Shown here in pieces: positions 1-6,270 of a stretch of 26,765 nucleotides of DNA (within the stretch, counting starts at the first letter, position 1; every line of letters begins with the position of its first letter). Where the stretch lies: assembly GCA_964632135.1 (NCBI GenBank), contig CAZWEI010000010.1, positions 1-26,765 of the forward strand, in the 5' to 3' direction. Source of the stretch: JBFMAP01 sp964632135. Its GTDB lineage: Archaea; Micrarchaeota; Micrarchaeia; Burarchaeales; JBFMAP01. Below the pieces are notes generated by a model, which was not told the origin of the DNA, made no database searches, and saw only the letters and a program-made list of their open reading frames with translations. Both the position numbers and the translations under genes were made by a program.

Positions 1-1
1 T

Positions 2-784
2 TCATTTGAGGAGCACCTGCCGAAACCGATCGACAAATGGCTGCTCTCGCGCTTCCACCGCAGATTGAAAAACTACGACTCGCAGCTCAACAACCTAGAA
101 CTCCGCGACGTCACGCAGGAGATTTTCTACAACACGGTAAATGATTTGAAATGGTACCTCAAGCGCACGCCGCCTCGCGCGGAAACTCTCCGCGAGGTTC
201 TCGAGATATGGACGCTGCTCATATGCCCGTTCATGCCCCATTTCGCGGAGGAGATGTGGGAGAAACTCTGGGAAAAGAGGTTCGTGAAGGACAACCGTCT
301 CGCCTCGCTCGCGCGCATCCCTTCCGCCGACGAAGCGAAGATTGACGAGAAGGCGGAACTTGCCGAGGGGCTCATCACGGGCACGCGCGAGGACATTGAG
401 AACATATTCAAAATCACGGGTAAAAAACCCTCGAAAATTTACCTCTACTCCGCGGGCGGATGGAAGCGCGCGCTCTACAAAATCGCGTACGAGTTCAAGC
501 GCTTCGACGACGTGATGAAACTCGCGATGCAGAACGAGGAGATAAAGCAGCGCGCGCAGCACGTCCCGAAAATACTCCAGCAACTCATAAAAAACGTGAA
601 CAGCCTGAGCCCGCTCGTCCTCAGCGAGAAGGAGGAGGTTGCCGCGCTCGATGGCGCGGTCAGTTTCTTCACGAAGGAGTTCGGCGCGGATGTTTCCGTC
701 GCGCGCGAGGGGGACGCGCCGCCCGAGCACCAGAAGAAGGCGATGGGCGCGATGCCGATGAAGCCTGCGGTTTACCTCGAGTAA
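2..784 (+). CDS. leuS: Leucyl-tRNA synthetase, C-terminal part (5' end outside window)
   Basis: This is the 3' end of a class I aminoacyl-tRNA synthetase that charges tRNA-Leu in the cytoplasm. The frame is open from the first bases, so the gene starts upstream. The visible part begins with a DKWLLSRFHRRLK segment followed by LRDVTQEIFYNTVNDLKWYLKR. This matches the helical anticodon-binding domain of archaeal/eukaryotic-type LeuRS, in which the W-L-L-S-R motif opens the helix bundle. The next helices (LLICPFMPHFAEEMWEKL) are the usual end of that bundle, and the last 130 or so residues are the archaeal C-terminal extension. The HIGH and KMSKS catalytic motifs are not in the window. It ends about 60 bp before the next gene, which has its own promoter. 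The family call is firm; domain boundaries are approximate. Confidence 0.93.
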   Translation, partial: SFEEHLPKPIDKWLLSRFHRRLKNYDSQLNNLELRDVTQEIFYNTVNDLKWYLKRTPPRAETLREVLEIWTLLICPFMPHFAEEMWEKLWEKRFVKDNRLASLARIPSADEAKIDEKAELAEGLITGTREDIENIFKITGKKPSKIYLYSAGGWKRALYKIAYEFKRFDDVMKLAMQNEEIKQRAQHVPKILQQLIKNVNSLSPLVLSEKEEVAALDGAVSFFTKEFGADVSVAREGDAPPEHQKKAMGAMPMKPAVYLE

Positions 785-820
785 ACTCCGAATTACAGTA
801 ATCTATTTACGTGTTTCCCG

Positions 821-832
821 CCATAATATATC
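821..832 (+). promoter_or_regulatory. TATA box for the exported-protein gene
   Basis: The AT-rich stretch cataatatatc lies about 20 bp upstream of the ATG at 845, and a GGGGTGG Shine-Dalgarno-like sequence lies just before the start codon. The spacing would give a very short leader. This is a pattern call only. Confidence 0.4.
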
Positions 833-844
833 TGGGGTGGTTTT

Positions 845-1678
845 ATGGCAGGTCTTGATTCTGCAGTGGTTCAACCTATCAAAAAAGATATCCCCGCTGA
901 TCCAGGGCGGCGCAAAGTTTTGAGACTAATAGGGGTTGGACTGGGATTCGCGGCAGGAACCGTTCTAGGACTTACCATAAAACCTCTTGTTGAAAGTCTC
1001 CTTCTACCCGAACAAAAATCCGGTCCTGTGCAGATACCGAAATTCTCGCTTGTTGAAGAAGCATCAGCACAAACTTCCACTCTCACTCTCGCAAAAGTCA
1101 ACGAGTGGCTCAAAAACGCAAAAATGCCAGACTTCAAATCCGCGCCCTTTGGCGATAAAACAATAAGCATAAACGAGGGGACATCCTCGCTCGCGCTTGG
1201 CTCCAAAACGCTCGACATAAGCGAGGGCTTGAAGACCATAGGAGTACAGGCACTCGGCAAGGAATCGAAAATCATTTATGGCGGGGAGGAGAGCGGCGGG
1301 GGATTCCGCATCTATTTTCTCAGCGATGTGAACGCGCACGGCATTTTGAAAATTTCAGTAAGCACTGCAAGCGGCATGGTGATTCCTGAGGGTATGGCTA
1401 ATAACGCAATAACCATCGGTTCAGGGTTTTCGCTTGCCGCGGCTTCAAACTCTCTCGCAACTGCTGCGTACGGTCCCAGGCTGACATTCTCGTTTTTCGA
1501 CTTCGGCGAGAGAAAGATGAGGCCCATGGACTTAAAATACACGATATCGGAACAACCCATCCTCTTTACAAAAACCGAAGCTGGCAAAACATACTTGGTG
1601 CTGAGCGCAAAAACTGTTCCAGACATATTTGTTTACGACTGCACCTTAAAATCTCTGCATATTTTCACCAAGAAATAA
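845..1678 (+). CDS. Predicted exported protein of unknown function
   Basis: The protein has 277 residues and I do not recognise the family. The N-terminus carries a twin-arginine pair (G-R-R-K-V-L-R-L, residues about 21-28). It is followed by a hydrophobic stretch (LIGVGLGFAAGTVLGLTI) and then a Ser/Thr-rich, apparently soluble region of about 220 residues rich in beta-type sequence. The layout fits a Tat-type signal peptide or N-terminal membrane anchor with an extracytoplasmic domain, but no lipobox is seen. The start is supported by GGGGTGG just upstream. The codon mix is less GCG/CGC-rich than in neighbouring housekeeping genes. No operon partner is evident. Export is inferred from the signal-like region; the function is unknown. 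Confidence 0.75.
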   Translation: MAGLDSAVVQPIKKDIPADPGRRKVLRLIGVGLGFAAGTVLGLTIKPLVESLLLPEQKSGPVQIPKFSLVEEASAQTSTLTLAKVNEWLKNAKMPDFKSAPFGDKTISINEGTSSLALGSKTLDISEGLKTIGVQALGKESKIIYGGEESGGGFRIYFLSDVNAHGILKISVSTASGMVIPEGMANNAITIGSGFSLAAASNSLATAAYGPRLTFSFFDFGERKMRPMDLKYTISEQPILFTKTEAGKTYLVLSAKTVPDIFVYDCTLKSLHIFTKK

Positions 1679-1688
1679 TTATTAATAC
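1677..1688 (+). promoter_or_regulatory. TATA box for trm5-like gene (probable leaderless transcript)
   Basis: The sequence aattattaata is centred about 25 bp before the ATG at 1708. That is the spacing that places the transcription start at or next to the start codon in archaea. No Shine-Dalgarno sequence is visible, which agrees with a leaderless mRNA. Confidence 0.45.
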
Positions 1689-1707
1689 GCGCGCACACTA
1701 TTCGTTT

Positions 1708-2730
1708 ATGGTAACCTGCGTGCGCATCGAGAAGAAAAATGCCGAGCGCGCGCGCCAAGAACTAATCCAAAAAAATTTACTCGACAACAAATACGCGCCC
1801 ACGCGCGATGAGAAGTTCGTCTATTTTCCAGTAACTGCGCGACCAAAAAAATTCAGAATAATCGACCTCTCCCTTACTCCCCGTGACGTGCAGCCCCTTT
1901 CTCTCGAGGACGCGCTCAAGAATGTTCTCACAAAACACGAACTCGGCGAACTCGTTAAATCCTTCGACGTTATCGGAGACATCGCAATCATCGAAATCCC
2001 GCGCGCGCTCAGGAAAAAGGAAAAACTAATCGCAAACGCGCTTCTCCGCGTTCACAAGAATTTGCGCGTGGTGTGCGCGAAGGCAGGCGCGATGAAGGGT
2101 GTTTTCAGAACACGAAAGCTTCGCATTCTCGCCGGTGAGAAGAGAACGGAAACAATCTACAAAGAAAGCGGGTGCGCGTTCAAACTCGACGTCGCGAAGG
2201 TTTATTTCTCGGTCCGCCTCTCGCACGAGCGCGAGCGTGTCGCTTCTCTCGTTAAGCCGGGCGAAACTGTTTTCGTATTTTTCGCAGGAGTCGGCCCGTT
2301 CCCAATAATTATCGCGAAGCGACAGCAGCGCGCAAAAATATACGCCATCGAACTCAACCCGCGCGCATACAAATATCTGGAATACAACATCGCGCTCAAC
2401 AGGATGTCCCATCAAATAACTTCGGTTCTCGGCGACGTGAAAAAAATAGTCCCGAAAAAATTCCCGCGCTCGGCGGACAGGATTCTCATGCCTCTTCCAA
2501 AAGGAGCGGGAGAGTTTCTCGATGCCGCGTTTGAGTGCGCGCGAAAAAATTGCGTTATTCATTTCTACTCCTTTTCCTCTGAGGAAAAACCATTCGAAGA
2601 CGCGGCTAAAAAAATTCAGAAAATCGCGCAGAAGAAAAAGCGAAAAATAGAATTCATAAATAAAAAAATCATAAGGCCCTACTCGCCCCACGTTTCCCAG
2701 GTCGTGCTGGACTTCCGCGTTCTCAATTAG
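1708..2730 (+). CDS. trm5: Trm5-type tRNA (guanine37-N1)-methyltransferase (Trm5/TYW2 family)
   Basis: Members of this class I SAM-dependent family methylate G37 next to the anticodon, or carry out a later wyosine step. Residues 1-70 look like the Trm5 D1 domain, followed by the conserved block SFDVIGDIAIIEIP (about 85-98). The segment RTRKLRILAGEKRTET to KLDVAKVYFSVRLSHERER leads to the SAM-binding loop FAGVGPF (192-198) and the acidic strand end AIELNPRA (213-220). The catalytic-region motif reads M-P-L-P-K (261-265), where many Trm5 enzymes have N-L-P. The length (340 residues) is normal for archaeal Trm5. Family membership is solid; whether the activity is Trm5 or the related aminocarboxypropyl transferase cannot be settled by eye. 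It ends 16 bp from a convergent gene. Confidence 0.85.
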   Translation: MVTCVRIEKKNAERARQELIQKNLLDNKYAPTRDEKFVYFPVTARPKKFRIIDLSLTPRDVQPLSLEDALKNVLTKHELGELVKSFDVIGDIAIIEIPRALRKKEKLIANALLRVHKNLRVVCAKAGAMKGVFRTRKLRILAGEKRTETIYKESGCAFKLDVAKVYFSVRLSHERERVASLVKPGETVFVFFAGVGPFPIIIAKRQQRAKIYAIELNPRAYKYLEYNIALNRMSHQITSVLGDVKKIVPKKFPRSADRILMPLPKGAGEFLDAAFECARKNCVIHFYSFSSEEKPFEDAAKKIQKIAQKKKRKIEFINKKIIRPYSPHVSQVVLDFRVLN

Positions 2731-2746
2731 CGCACGCGTGAAAGTG

Positions 2747-2962
2747 CTACCCGCCTTCCTTCTTTTTCTCGAGGAGGACGTCGCCCCTTATGCCCGCGAC
2801 CTTTTTCTCGAACTCCTTTATTATGCTCTCGTACTCGCCCTTCTCCACTTTCGGGTCGAGTCTCCTGTTGTGCACTTCCTTTATCTTTTCGATGTACTCC
2901 TCGTACAGCACGTCAAGATTGTGCTGGCAGTTCCTGTAATACTGCGCGTCATGCTCAACCAT
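2747..2962 (-). CDS. Small hypothetical protein, helical
   Basis: This is the third gene of a minus-strand cluster. From the ATG at 2962 the protein has 71 residues, charged and probably all helical (YEEYIEKIKEVHNRR, YESIIKEFEKKV), ending in a Lys/Glu tail. I chose this start because GAGGTGGTGGA sits directly before it. An upstream GTG at 3016 would add 18 Gly-rich residues and overlap the previous gene by 7 bp, so translational coupling from that start is an alternative. I do not recognise the family. The use of GAG, CGC and AAG codons resembles the native genes. Confidence 0.6.
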   Translation of the reverse strand: MVEHDAQYYRNCQHNLDVLYEEYIEKIKEVHNRRLDPKVEKGEYESIIKEFEKKVAGIRGDVLLEKKKEGG

Positions 2963-3009
2963 TCCACCACCTCTGAATTCACCGCCTTTGTTATCGCCGA
3001 ATACCAATT

Positions 3010-3336
3010 TCACCACCCCAAACTATTATCAACGACACCCTTCACGAGCCTCTTCAGCGGGAGCGCGTTGCTCTCCGCGTTCCCCTCCATTTTCTCGAAT
3101 TCCCTTTTCCTGCTCTTGTACGCGCGGTCAACCGCGTTGAGCGCGTGCCCCATGTTCTTCTCCTGCGCGTACCACACGTTCAATCCCGCGCCTATCTTCC
3201 TGCTCTCCCTGTCATAAAGGCGCGCGAGCCTCTCGAACGTCGAAAGTTCCTCCTCCTTCTGCGCGCGTATCCTCTTCAACTCCCCAAGCGCGCCCCGCAC
3301 GTCGCTCTCATTTTCAGGATTTGGATTTCCAGGCAT
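3010..3336 (-). CDS. Hypothetical protein, predicted coiled coil
   Basis: The protein has 108 residues. A short polar N-terminus is followed by long amphipathic charged helices (ALGELKRIRAQKEEELSTFERLARLYDRE, VDRAYKSRKREFEKMEG), which suggests a coiled-coil or helical-bundle protein. No enzyme motif or membrane segment is visible. It is the middle gene of three, 22 bp after the first and touching the third, so the three are probably cotranscribed and may act together. The family is not recognised. Confidence 0.6.
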   Translation of the reverse strand: MPGNPNPENESDVRGALGELKRIRAQKEEELSTFERLARLYDRESRKIGAGLNVWYAQEKNMGHALNAVDRAYKSRKREFEKMEGNAESNALPLKRLVKGVVDNSLGW

Positions 3337-3358
3337 ATGCTCAACCGAAAATTAAAAT

Positions 3359-3547
3359 TCAAACCGTCGCGCGCTGCTTTGTCATGTGCGCGGCGTATTC
3401 CGCGTCCTTACCCCACGTAATATCCGTAATCTTTCTCAACGCCCACATGAACTGCCCCGCCCTTATCTGATCGTCCCGACTTCCGTTTACAAGCTTATCA
3501 ATATCCTCCGGTACAGGCACGGATCTGAGAATATCCTTTTTCGTCAT
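3359..3547 (-). CDS. Small hypothetical protein, first gene of a three-gene cluster
   Basis: The protein has 62 residues and opens with MTKKDILRSVPVPEDIDKLV. The start is well supported: GGTGAT lies three bases upstream of the ATG, the same ribosome-binding pattern used across the ribosomal operon, and a TATA box lies about 35 bp upstream. The sequence looks soluble and helical (QIRAGQFMWALRKITDI). No family is recognised. Its promoter lies just beyond the 3' end of the tRNA-Arg gene on the same strand. Confidence 0.6.
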   Translation of the reverse strand: MTKKDILRSVPVPEDIDKLVNGSRDDQIRAGQFMWALRKITDITWGKDAEYAAHMTKQRATV

Positions 3548-3578
3548 CTGATCACCCGCAATTATACTTCTGCATATT

Positions 3579-3592
3579 GCTATATAAAAACA
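3579..3592 (-). promoter_or_regulatory. TATA box of the small-gene cluster; T-run also follows tRNA-Arg
   Basis: Read on the minus strand, this is TGTTTTTATATAGC. The TATATA part lies about 35 bp before the ATG at 3547. The T-run lies about 20 nt after the 3' end of tRNA-Arg and could also act as its oligo-T terminator, so one short stretch may serve two purposes. Confidence 0.45.
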
Positions 3593-3622
3593 TACGCCCG
3601 CCCGCGCGCGTACGCCCTCGCC

Positions 3623-3684
3623 GGGATCCGAACCGCAGGGGGGCTCCGCCCCCCTTCAGTTTCAGGGTCCTCCTGATTCCCCCC
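3623..3684 (-). repeat. Conserved 62-nt 3' block, copy 1 (tRNA-Arg)
   Basis: This block differs from the block at 26356-26417 at only 2 of 62 positions. It runs from a run of six G residues through GAATCAGGAGGACCCTG and the 7-bp GC hairpin to the first three bases of the 3' T-stem (CCC). Confidence 0.9.
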
Positions 3685-3777
3685 GAAGTGAATCAGCAGA
3701 ATTTCCTTACTCCAAAAACATTTTTCTTTTGGGGCATCGAAAGACCTTTTCTTTCGCAAAGAAAAGGGATTTCGTTC
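3630..3777 (-). other. Structured T-loop insertion (intron candidate) in tRNA-Arg
   Basis: Read on the minus strand, the insertion starts with GAAC (3777-3774), which can pair with GTTC (3633-3630) at its own 3' end. It is directly followed by GAAA pairing with TTTC, and then a perfect 10-bp hairpin CCTTTTCTTT-GCG-AAAGAAAAGG (3767-3745). A weaker CCAAAA/TTTTGG hairpin follows, then CTGATTC (3696-3690) complementary to GAATCAG (3679-3673). The hairpin GGGGGGC-GGA-GCCCCCC closes the 3' part. It has no open reading frame worth noting. The junction does not show the 3-nt/4-bp/3-nt arrangement of a canonical bulge-helix-bulge. The exact ends cannot be fixed from sequence alone. Confidence 0.7.
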
Positions 3778-3864
3778 GAACCCGAATTTCAGGCTCCGGA
3801 GGCCTGAGTCCTGTCCGTTAGACTACGAGGGCTTTTTCGCGCGCAGAGTATCACGCAGCAAAAG

Positions 3865-3880
3865 GTTAAAAAATGTAAAT
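3865..3880 (+). promoter_or_regulatory. AT-rich divergent promoter between tRNA-Arg and scpA
   Basis: The stretch gttaaaaaatgtaaat is centred about 25 bp before the scpA ATG, which suggests a leaderless scpA mRNA. On the other strand the same stretch lies 33-48 bp upstream of the tRNA-Arg 5' end, so it could serve both directions. Confidence 0.4.
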
Positions 3881-3894
3881 CGCGTTCTCATACC

Positions 3895-4674
3895 ATGCGC
3901 AAGAAGAAAGAGGAGGAAGAGTCTGCTGTTGAAGAAGAGCCAGAAGAACGCAAGGAGGCAGGCGAAACCGAGGAGAGCGAAACGAGCGCGCCGCAATCCC
4001 CGCAGAAGCCGATGGACCTCGAGCGGCTCGTCGCGGAGCCCACCTGGAAGGAGATGCTTCTCGAGCTCGTCGCGAAGGAGCAGATCGACCCCTGGAACAT
4101 TGACATCATCGACATCGCTGACAAATACCTCGCGCGCATTCACGCGCTCCAACTTCTCGATTTGCACATTCCCGCGAACCTCATCCTCGCGTCCTCGATT
4201 CTCCTGCGGTTCAAGAGCGACGCGATACGATTCGAGGAGGAGGAGCAGGTCGTCGAATCCGAGGTCTTCATCGCAGAGGAGCAGCCGCCCATGGAGGTGC
4301 CTATGCTCTCCCTGCGCACTCGAATCCCCCCGAAGAGGAGGCTCACGCTCAGCGAATTGGTTCACGCGCTTGACAGCGTTTTCGAGGACATACGCAAGCG
4401 CGCGACGCGCGCCCCGCCTCCGATGGGGCACATCACCATCACGATTCCGAAATACGACATAGAGGAGCGGATGAACGAGATTCTCGGGCGCGCGCAGAAA
4501 CTCGCGGACAAGGAGGGCATGCTAACGTTTTCCTCGCTCCTGAAAAAGAGGACGCGTGAGGAGAAAATAAACACGCTCATACCGATGCTGCACCTTGCGC
4601 AGGACAACAAACTGTCCCTCGCGCAGGATAAATTCTTCGGCGAAATATTTATACACATACAAAAGCACACATAG
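3895..4674 (+). CDS. scpA: ScpA, segregation and condensation protein A (kleisin)
   Basis: ScpA is the kleisin subunit that bridges SMC ATPase heads and ScpB in the prokaryotic condensin complex, acting on chromosome compaction and segregation. The protein has 259 residues. An acidic low-complexity N-terminus (about residues 1-40, Glu-rich) precedes the kleisin N-terminal domain. That domain reads WKEMLLELVAKEQIDPWNIDIIDIADKYL, with the family-typical I-D-P-W-N-I-D-I-I-D-I. It is followed by ANLILASSILLRFKSDAI. The C-terminal winged-helix region (LTFSSLLKKRTREEKINTLIPMLHLAQDNKLSLAQDKFFGEIFI) is also present. scpB follows 16 bp downstream, which is the usual operon arrangement. No smc gene is in the window. 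Confidence 0.93.
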   Translation: MRKKKEEEESAVEEEPEERKEAGETEESETSAPQSPQKPMDLERLVAEPTWKEMLLELVAKEQIDPWNIDIIDIADKYLARIHALQLLDLHIPANLILASSILLRFKSDAIRFEEEEQVVESEVFIAEEQPPMEVPMLSLRTRIPPKRRLTLSELVHALDSVFEDIRKRATRAPPPMGHITITIPKYDIEERMNEILGRAQKLADKEGMLTFSSLLKKRTREEKINTLIPMLHLAQDNKLSLAQDKFFGEIFIHIQKHT

Positions 4675-4690
4675 TTGAATAAGTGATTAT

Positions 4691-5179
4691 ATGGGCGACC
4701 AAGGAGCGAAAACAATTTCAGAGGCGGAGTTGGACCCGATTCGCGTTCTGGAGGCGGCGCTTTTCATGAGTTCGAAACCCCTGAGCCTCTCAGAGCTTGC
4801 GCGCGTCTCAGGCATAGCCGCGCCAGGCTTCGTGGAGGAGCAGCTCAAGAAACTTCAGGCCGAATACGCGCAGAAGGGGAGCGCGATGACAATCGCGTGC
4901 GAGGCTGGAAAATATTTGATGCGCCTGAAGCCAGAATACGAGAAAAGGGTGGGCTCGCTCGCAGGCGAGGCGGATGTAAGCGCAGGCGCGGCAAAGGTTC
5001 TCGGGCTCGTCTCGAAAAACGAGGGAATCGAACAGGCAAAACTCGTGCGCATTCTCGGCACCACTGTCTACGATTACGTCGGCGAGCTCGTGGAAAAGGA
5101 GTTCCTCACGTCAGAAAGAAAAGGAAGAACGAAGGCGCTGCGCACCACGCAGAGGTTCAGGGATTATTTCACGCTTTGA
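4691..5179 (+). CDS. scpB: ScpB, segregation and condensation protein B
   Basis: ScpB is the winged-helix partner that binds ScpA in the SMC complex. The protein has 162 residues with the first winged helix at about 15-80 (RVLEAALFMSSKPLSLSELARVSG) and the second at about 95-160 (AAKVLGLVSKNEGIEQAKLVRILGTTVYDYVGELVEKEFL). The start has GTGAT four bases before the ATG, the organism's favoured ribosome-binding pattern. The length is near the short end for the family. Its last 40 bp recur, slightly decayed, at 6314-6351, and a shorter piece recurs at 6233-6249, suggesting that something was inserted at the 3' end of this gene. Confidence 0.92.
   Translation: MGDQGAKTISEAELDPIRVLEAALFMSSKPLSLSELARVSGIAAPGFVEEQLKKLQAEYAQKGSAMTIACEAGKYLMRLKPEYEKRVGSLAGEADVSAGAAKVLGLVSKNEGIEQAKLVRILGTTVYDYVGELVEKEFLTSERKGRTKALRTTQRFRDYFTL
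5138..5177 (+). repeat. Direct repeat, copy A: 3' end of scpB
   Basis: This 40-nt stretch, beginning ctgcgcaccacgcagaggtt and ending cacgcttt, recurs at 6314-6351 with only a small deletion. The two copies bracket the AT-rich HEPN/nucleotidyltransferase islet. Confidence 0.85.
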
Positions 5180-5199
5180 GTTCTAATCTCGATTTATTT

Positions 5200-5616
5200 T
5201 TATTCCAATCTTTTACTTATTATCTTTTTCAACTTGAATGCGATTTCGAGAATGTCTTTTCTTTTTCGTTTTACATAATCTTCTGGTATGAAAAACCCGT
5301 TGTAAGATATTCTGTTTCTCTTGCCTCTCAACTCGTCCAGCAAAGAGATTTCATATTCCGTAAATTGTTCATAATTTTCGTCCAAGTGCTCTATCAATTT
5401 TTTGTGCGCTCCTTCCCCGCGCGTTTTGAATCCATCCAAAAGTAACACCGCCGTCATAAGTTCTCTTATCACGTCATAATATTCTTTCAGAAGAATCGAG
5501 GCAAATTTTTTGTCATCGATGGTTTTAATCATCTCTAGCGTTGTTTCAGCCATTCTCATTATAGATTTCGCTTTCTCCTTGTCCGGCGTTGCTCTTTCAA
5601 TTCCTTCCTCCATCAA
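5200..5616 (-). CDS. HEPN-domain protein (putative toxin of a HEPN/MNT pair)
   Basis: The protein has 138 residues and is all-helical. The fold and motif match HEPN proteins, which are often ribonuclease toxins or partners of minimal nucleotidyltransferases. The signature near residue 100 is R-N-R-I-S-Y, fitting the R-N-x-x-x-H position pattern but with Tyr where the catalytic His usually lies. Similar Tyr-bearing variants exist in archaeal HEPN families, so loss of RNase activity is possible but not proven. Its start codon overlaps the stop of the upstream nucleotidyltransferase by 4 bp, so the two are surely cotranscribed. The base composition is clearly more AT-rich than scpB, which suggests recent acquisition. 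Confidence 0.75.
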   Translation of the reverse strand: MMEEGIERATPDKEKAKSIMRMAETTLEMIKTIDDKKFASILLKEYYDVIRELMTAVLLLDGFKTRGEGAHKKLIEHLDENYEQFTEYEISLLDELRGKRNRISYNGFFIPEDYVKRKRKDILEIAFKLKKIISKRLE

Positions 5617-6167
5617 AACACCTTCAAATATCCCTTTAGGATAACACCGTTAAGTATGTTGTTGCGAAGTTCTTTGCTCAGCTGATCAAATCTCTCATCA
5701 AATAATATTTTGATTCGTCTTTTGAGCGTTCTTTCGTATTCGTCTAGTTCCAATGGTCTTTCTCTGCATTGTAGATAGAGATCCACGTCGCTATCCCGCA
5801 TATCCTCGCCTCTCGAAGCAGAGCCAAACAACACCATCACATCCGGCATGCATTTCTCGCTCAGATAACTCAGCAAGCCAGAATCCTCTATTGAGATTAT
5901 CATATCTATTTTCTTAAAGAACCTGAATAATTCGCTAGCCCGGTTTGCCCAGTAAACCGGATAGCCATAAATCCTGTGTTTAGATTTTATAATCAACGGC
6001 CAACCATATCTTCCCTCTCCGCTTAGCTCATCCAGGTAAATTTTTACCGAAGTTGGCGCCAACTTGGCTTTTCTGCTAATCTCTCTAAGTTGGAATCCCG
6101 CTCCCTTTGGGTTTGGCTCGTCGAAGAATACTTTCAATACTCTCCATCTGTTATATTTTTGTAACAT
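5613..6167 (-). CDS. Winged-helix plus MNT-type nucleotidyltransferase (putative antitoxin)
   Basis: The protein has 184 residues. The N-terminal part (about 5-65) looks like a winged helix-turn-helix (FQLREISRKAKLAPTSVKIYLDELSG). The C-terminal part is a minimal nucleotidyltransferase: L-F-G-S-A-S-R-G-E at 113-121 is the GS-x-x-RGE motif, and S-D-V-D-L at 126-130 supplies the two metal-binding aspartates. Known MNT partners of HEPN toxins silence them by adding AMP; here the attached DNA-binding domain also suggests autorepression. A TATA element and direct repeats at the promoter support that. Composition is AT-rich. The fold calls are good; the toxin-antitoxin role is inferred from pairing. 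Confidence 0.8.
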   Translation of the reverse strand: MLQKYNRWRVLKVFFDEPNPKGAGFQLREISRKAKLAPTSVKIYLDELSGEGRYGWPLIIKSKHRIYGYPVYWANRASELFRFFKKIDMIISIEDSGLLSYLSEKCMPDVMVLFGSASRGEDMRDSDVDLYLQCRERPLELDEYERTLKRRIKILFDERFDQLSKELRNNILNGVILKGYLKVF

Positions 6168-6200
6168 ACGTAATAAAATTGTAACATCTGTTATATAAAT
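6145..6200 (-). promoter_or_regulatory. Promoter/operator of the MNT-HEPN pair
   Basis: The 12-mer catctgttatat occurs at 6145-6156 and again at 6185-6196, exactly 40 bp apart. The 9-mer ttgtaacat occurs at 6159-6167 and 6179-6187, 20 bp apart. On the minus strand the outer copy contains the TATA element (ATTTATATAAC), centred about 27 bp before the ATG at 6167, so the transcript is probably leaderless. The repeats overlap both TATA and start codon, a good layout for autorepression by the winged-helix protein. Confidence 0.55.
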
Positions 6201-6232
6201 GTTTCGCTGTCTCTTGCGCCGCGGAGTCCGGC

Positions 6233-6249
6233 ATTATTTCACGCTCTGA
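6233..6249 (+). repeat. Short degenerate copy of the scpB tail
   Basis: The 17-mer attatttcacgctctga matches scpB 5163-5179 with one mismatch, stop codon included. The preceding bases (gcgccgcggagtccggc) look like a shrunken version of the rest of the scpB tail. Confidence 0.6.
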
Positions 6250-6270
6250 CCTCGCACATGTTCCTAATCT

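Larger units (their letters stand above)
3613..3832 (-). tRNA. tRNA-Arg(CCG) with a 148-nt insertion in the T-loop
   Basis: The minus-strand cloverleaf is clear. The acceptor GCCCTCG (3832-3826) pairs with CGAGGGC (3620-3614), and the discriminator G is at 3613. The D-stem GTCT/GGAC encloses an AACGGACA loop. The anticodon stem CAGGC/GCCTG encloses loop CTCCGGA, giving anticodon CCG. The variable loop is AAAT, and the T-stem is TCGGG (3785-3781) with CCCGG (3625-3621). The two T-stem halves are separated by 155 nt (3780-3626) instead of 7. The 5' side of the loop reads TTCGAAC and the 3' side GTTCGGAT. If the junction is TTC|GGAT the insertion is 3777-3630. If it is TTCGAA|T the mature loop is a textbook TTCGAAT. 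The CCA end is not encoded. The gene is divergent from scpA and shares an AT-rich promoter area with it. Confidence 0.88.

Noticed and set aside
3626..3780. Group I intron in tRNA-Arg
   Set aside because: At about 148 nt it is too short for the usual core, lies in the T-loop instead of the anticodon loop, and no P3-P8/P7 core could be identified by eye. Not formally excluded without a covariance search.
3626..3780. Att site of an integrated element
   Set aside because: The tRNA 3' end is not duplicated, no integrase lies nearby, and the same insertion family occurs in another tRNA with matching internal structure, so a removable RNA insertion fits better.
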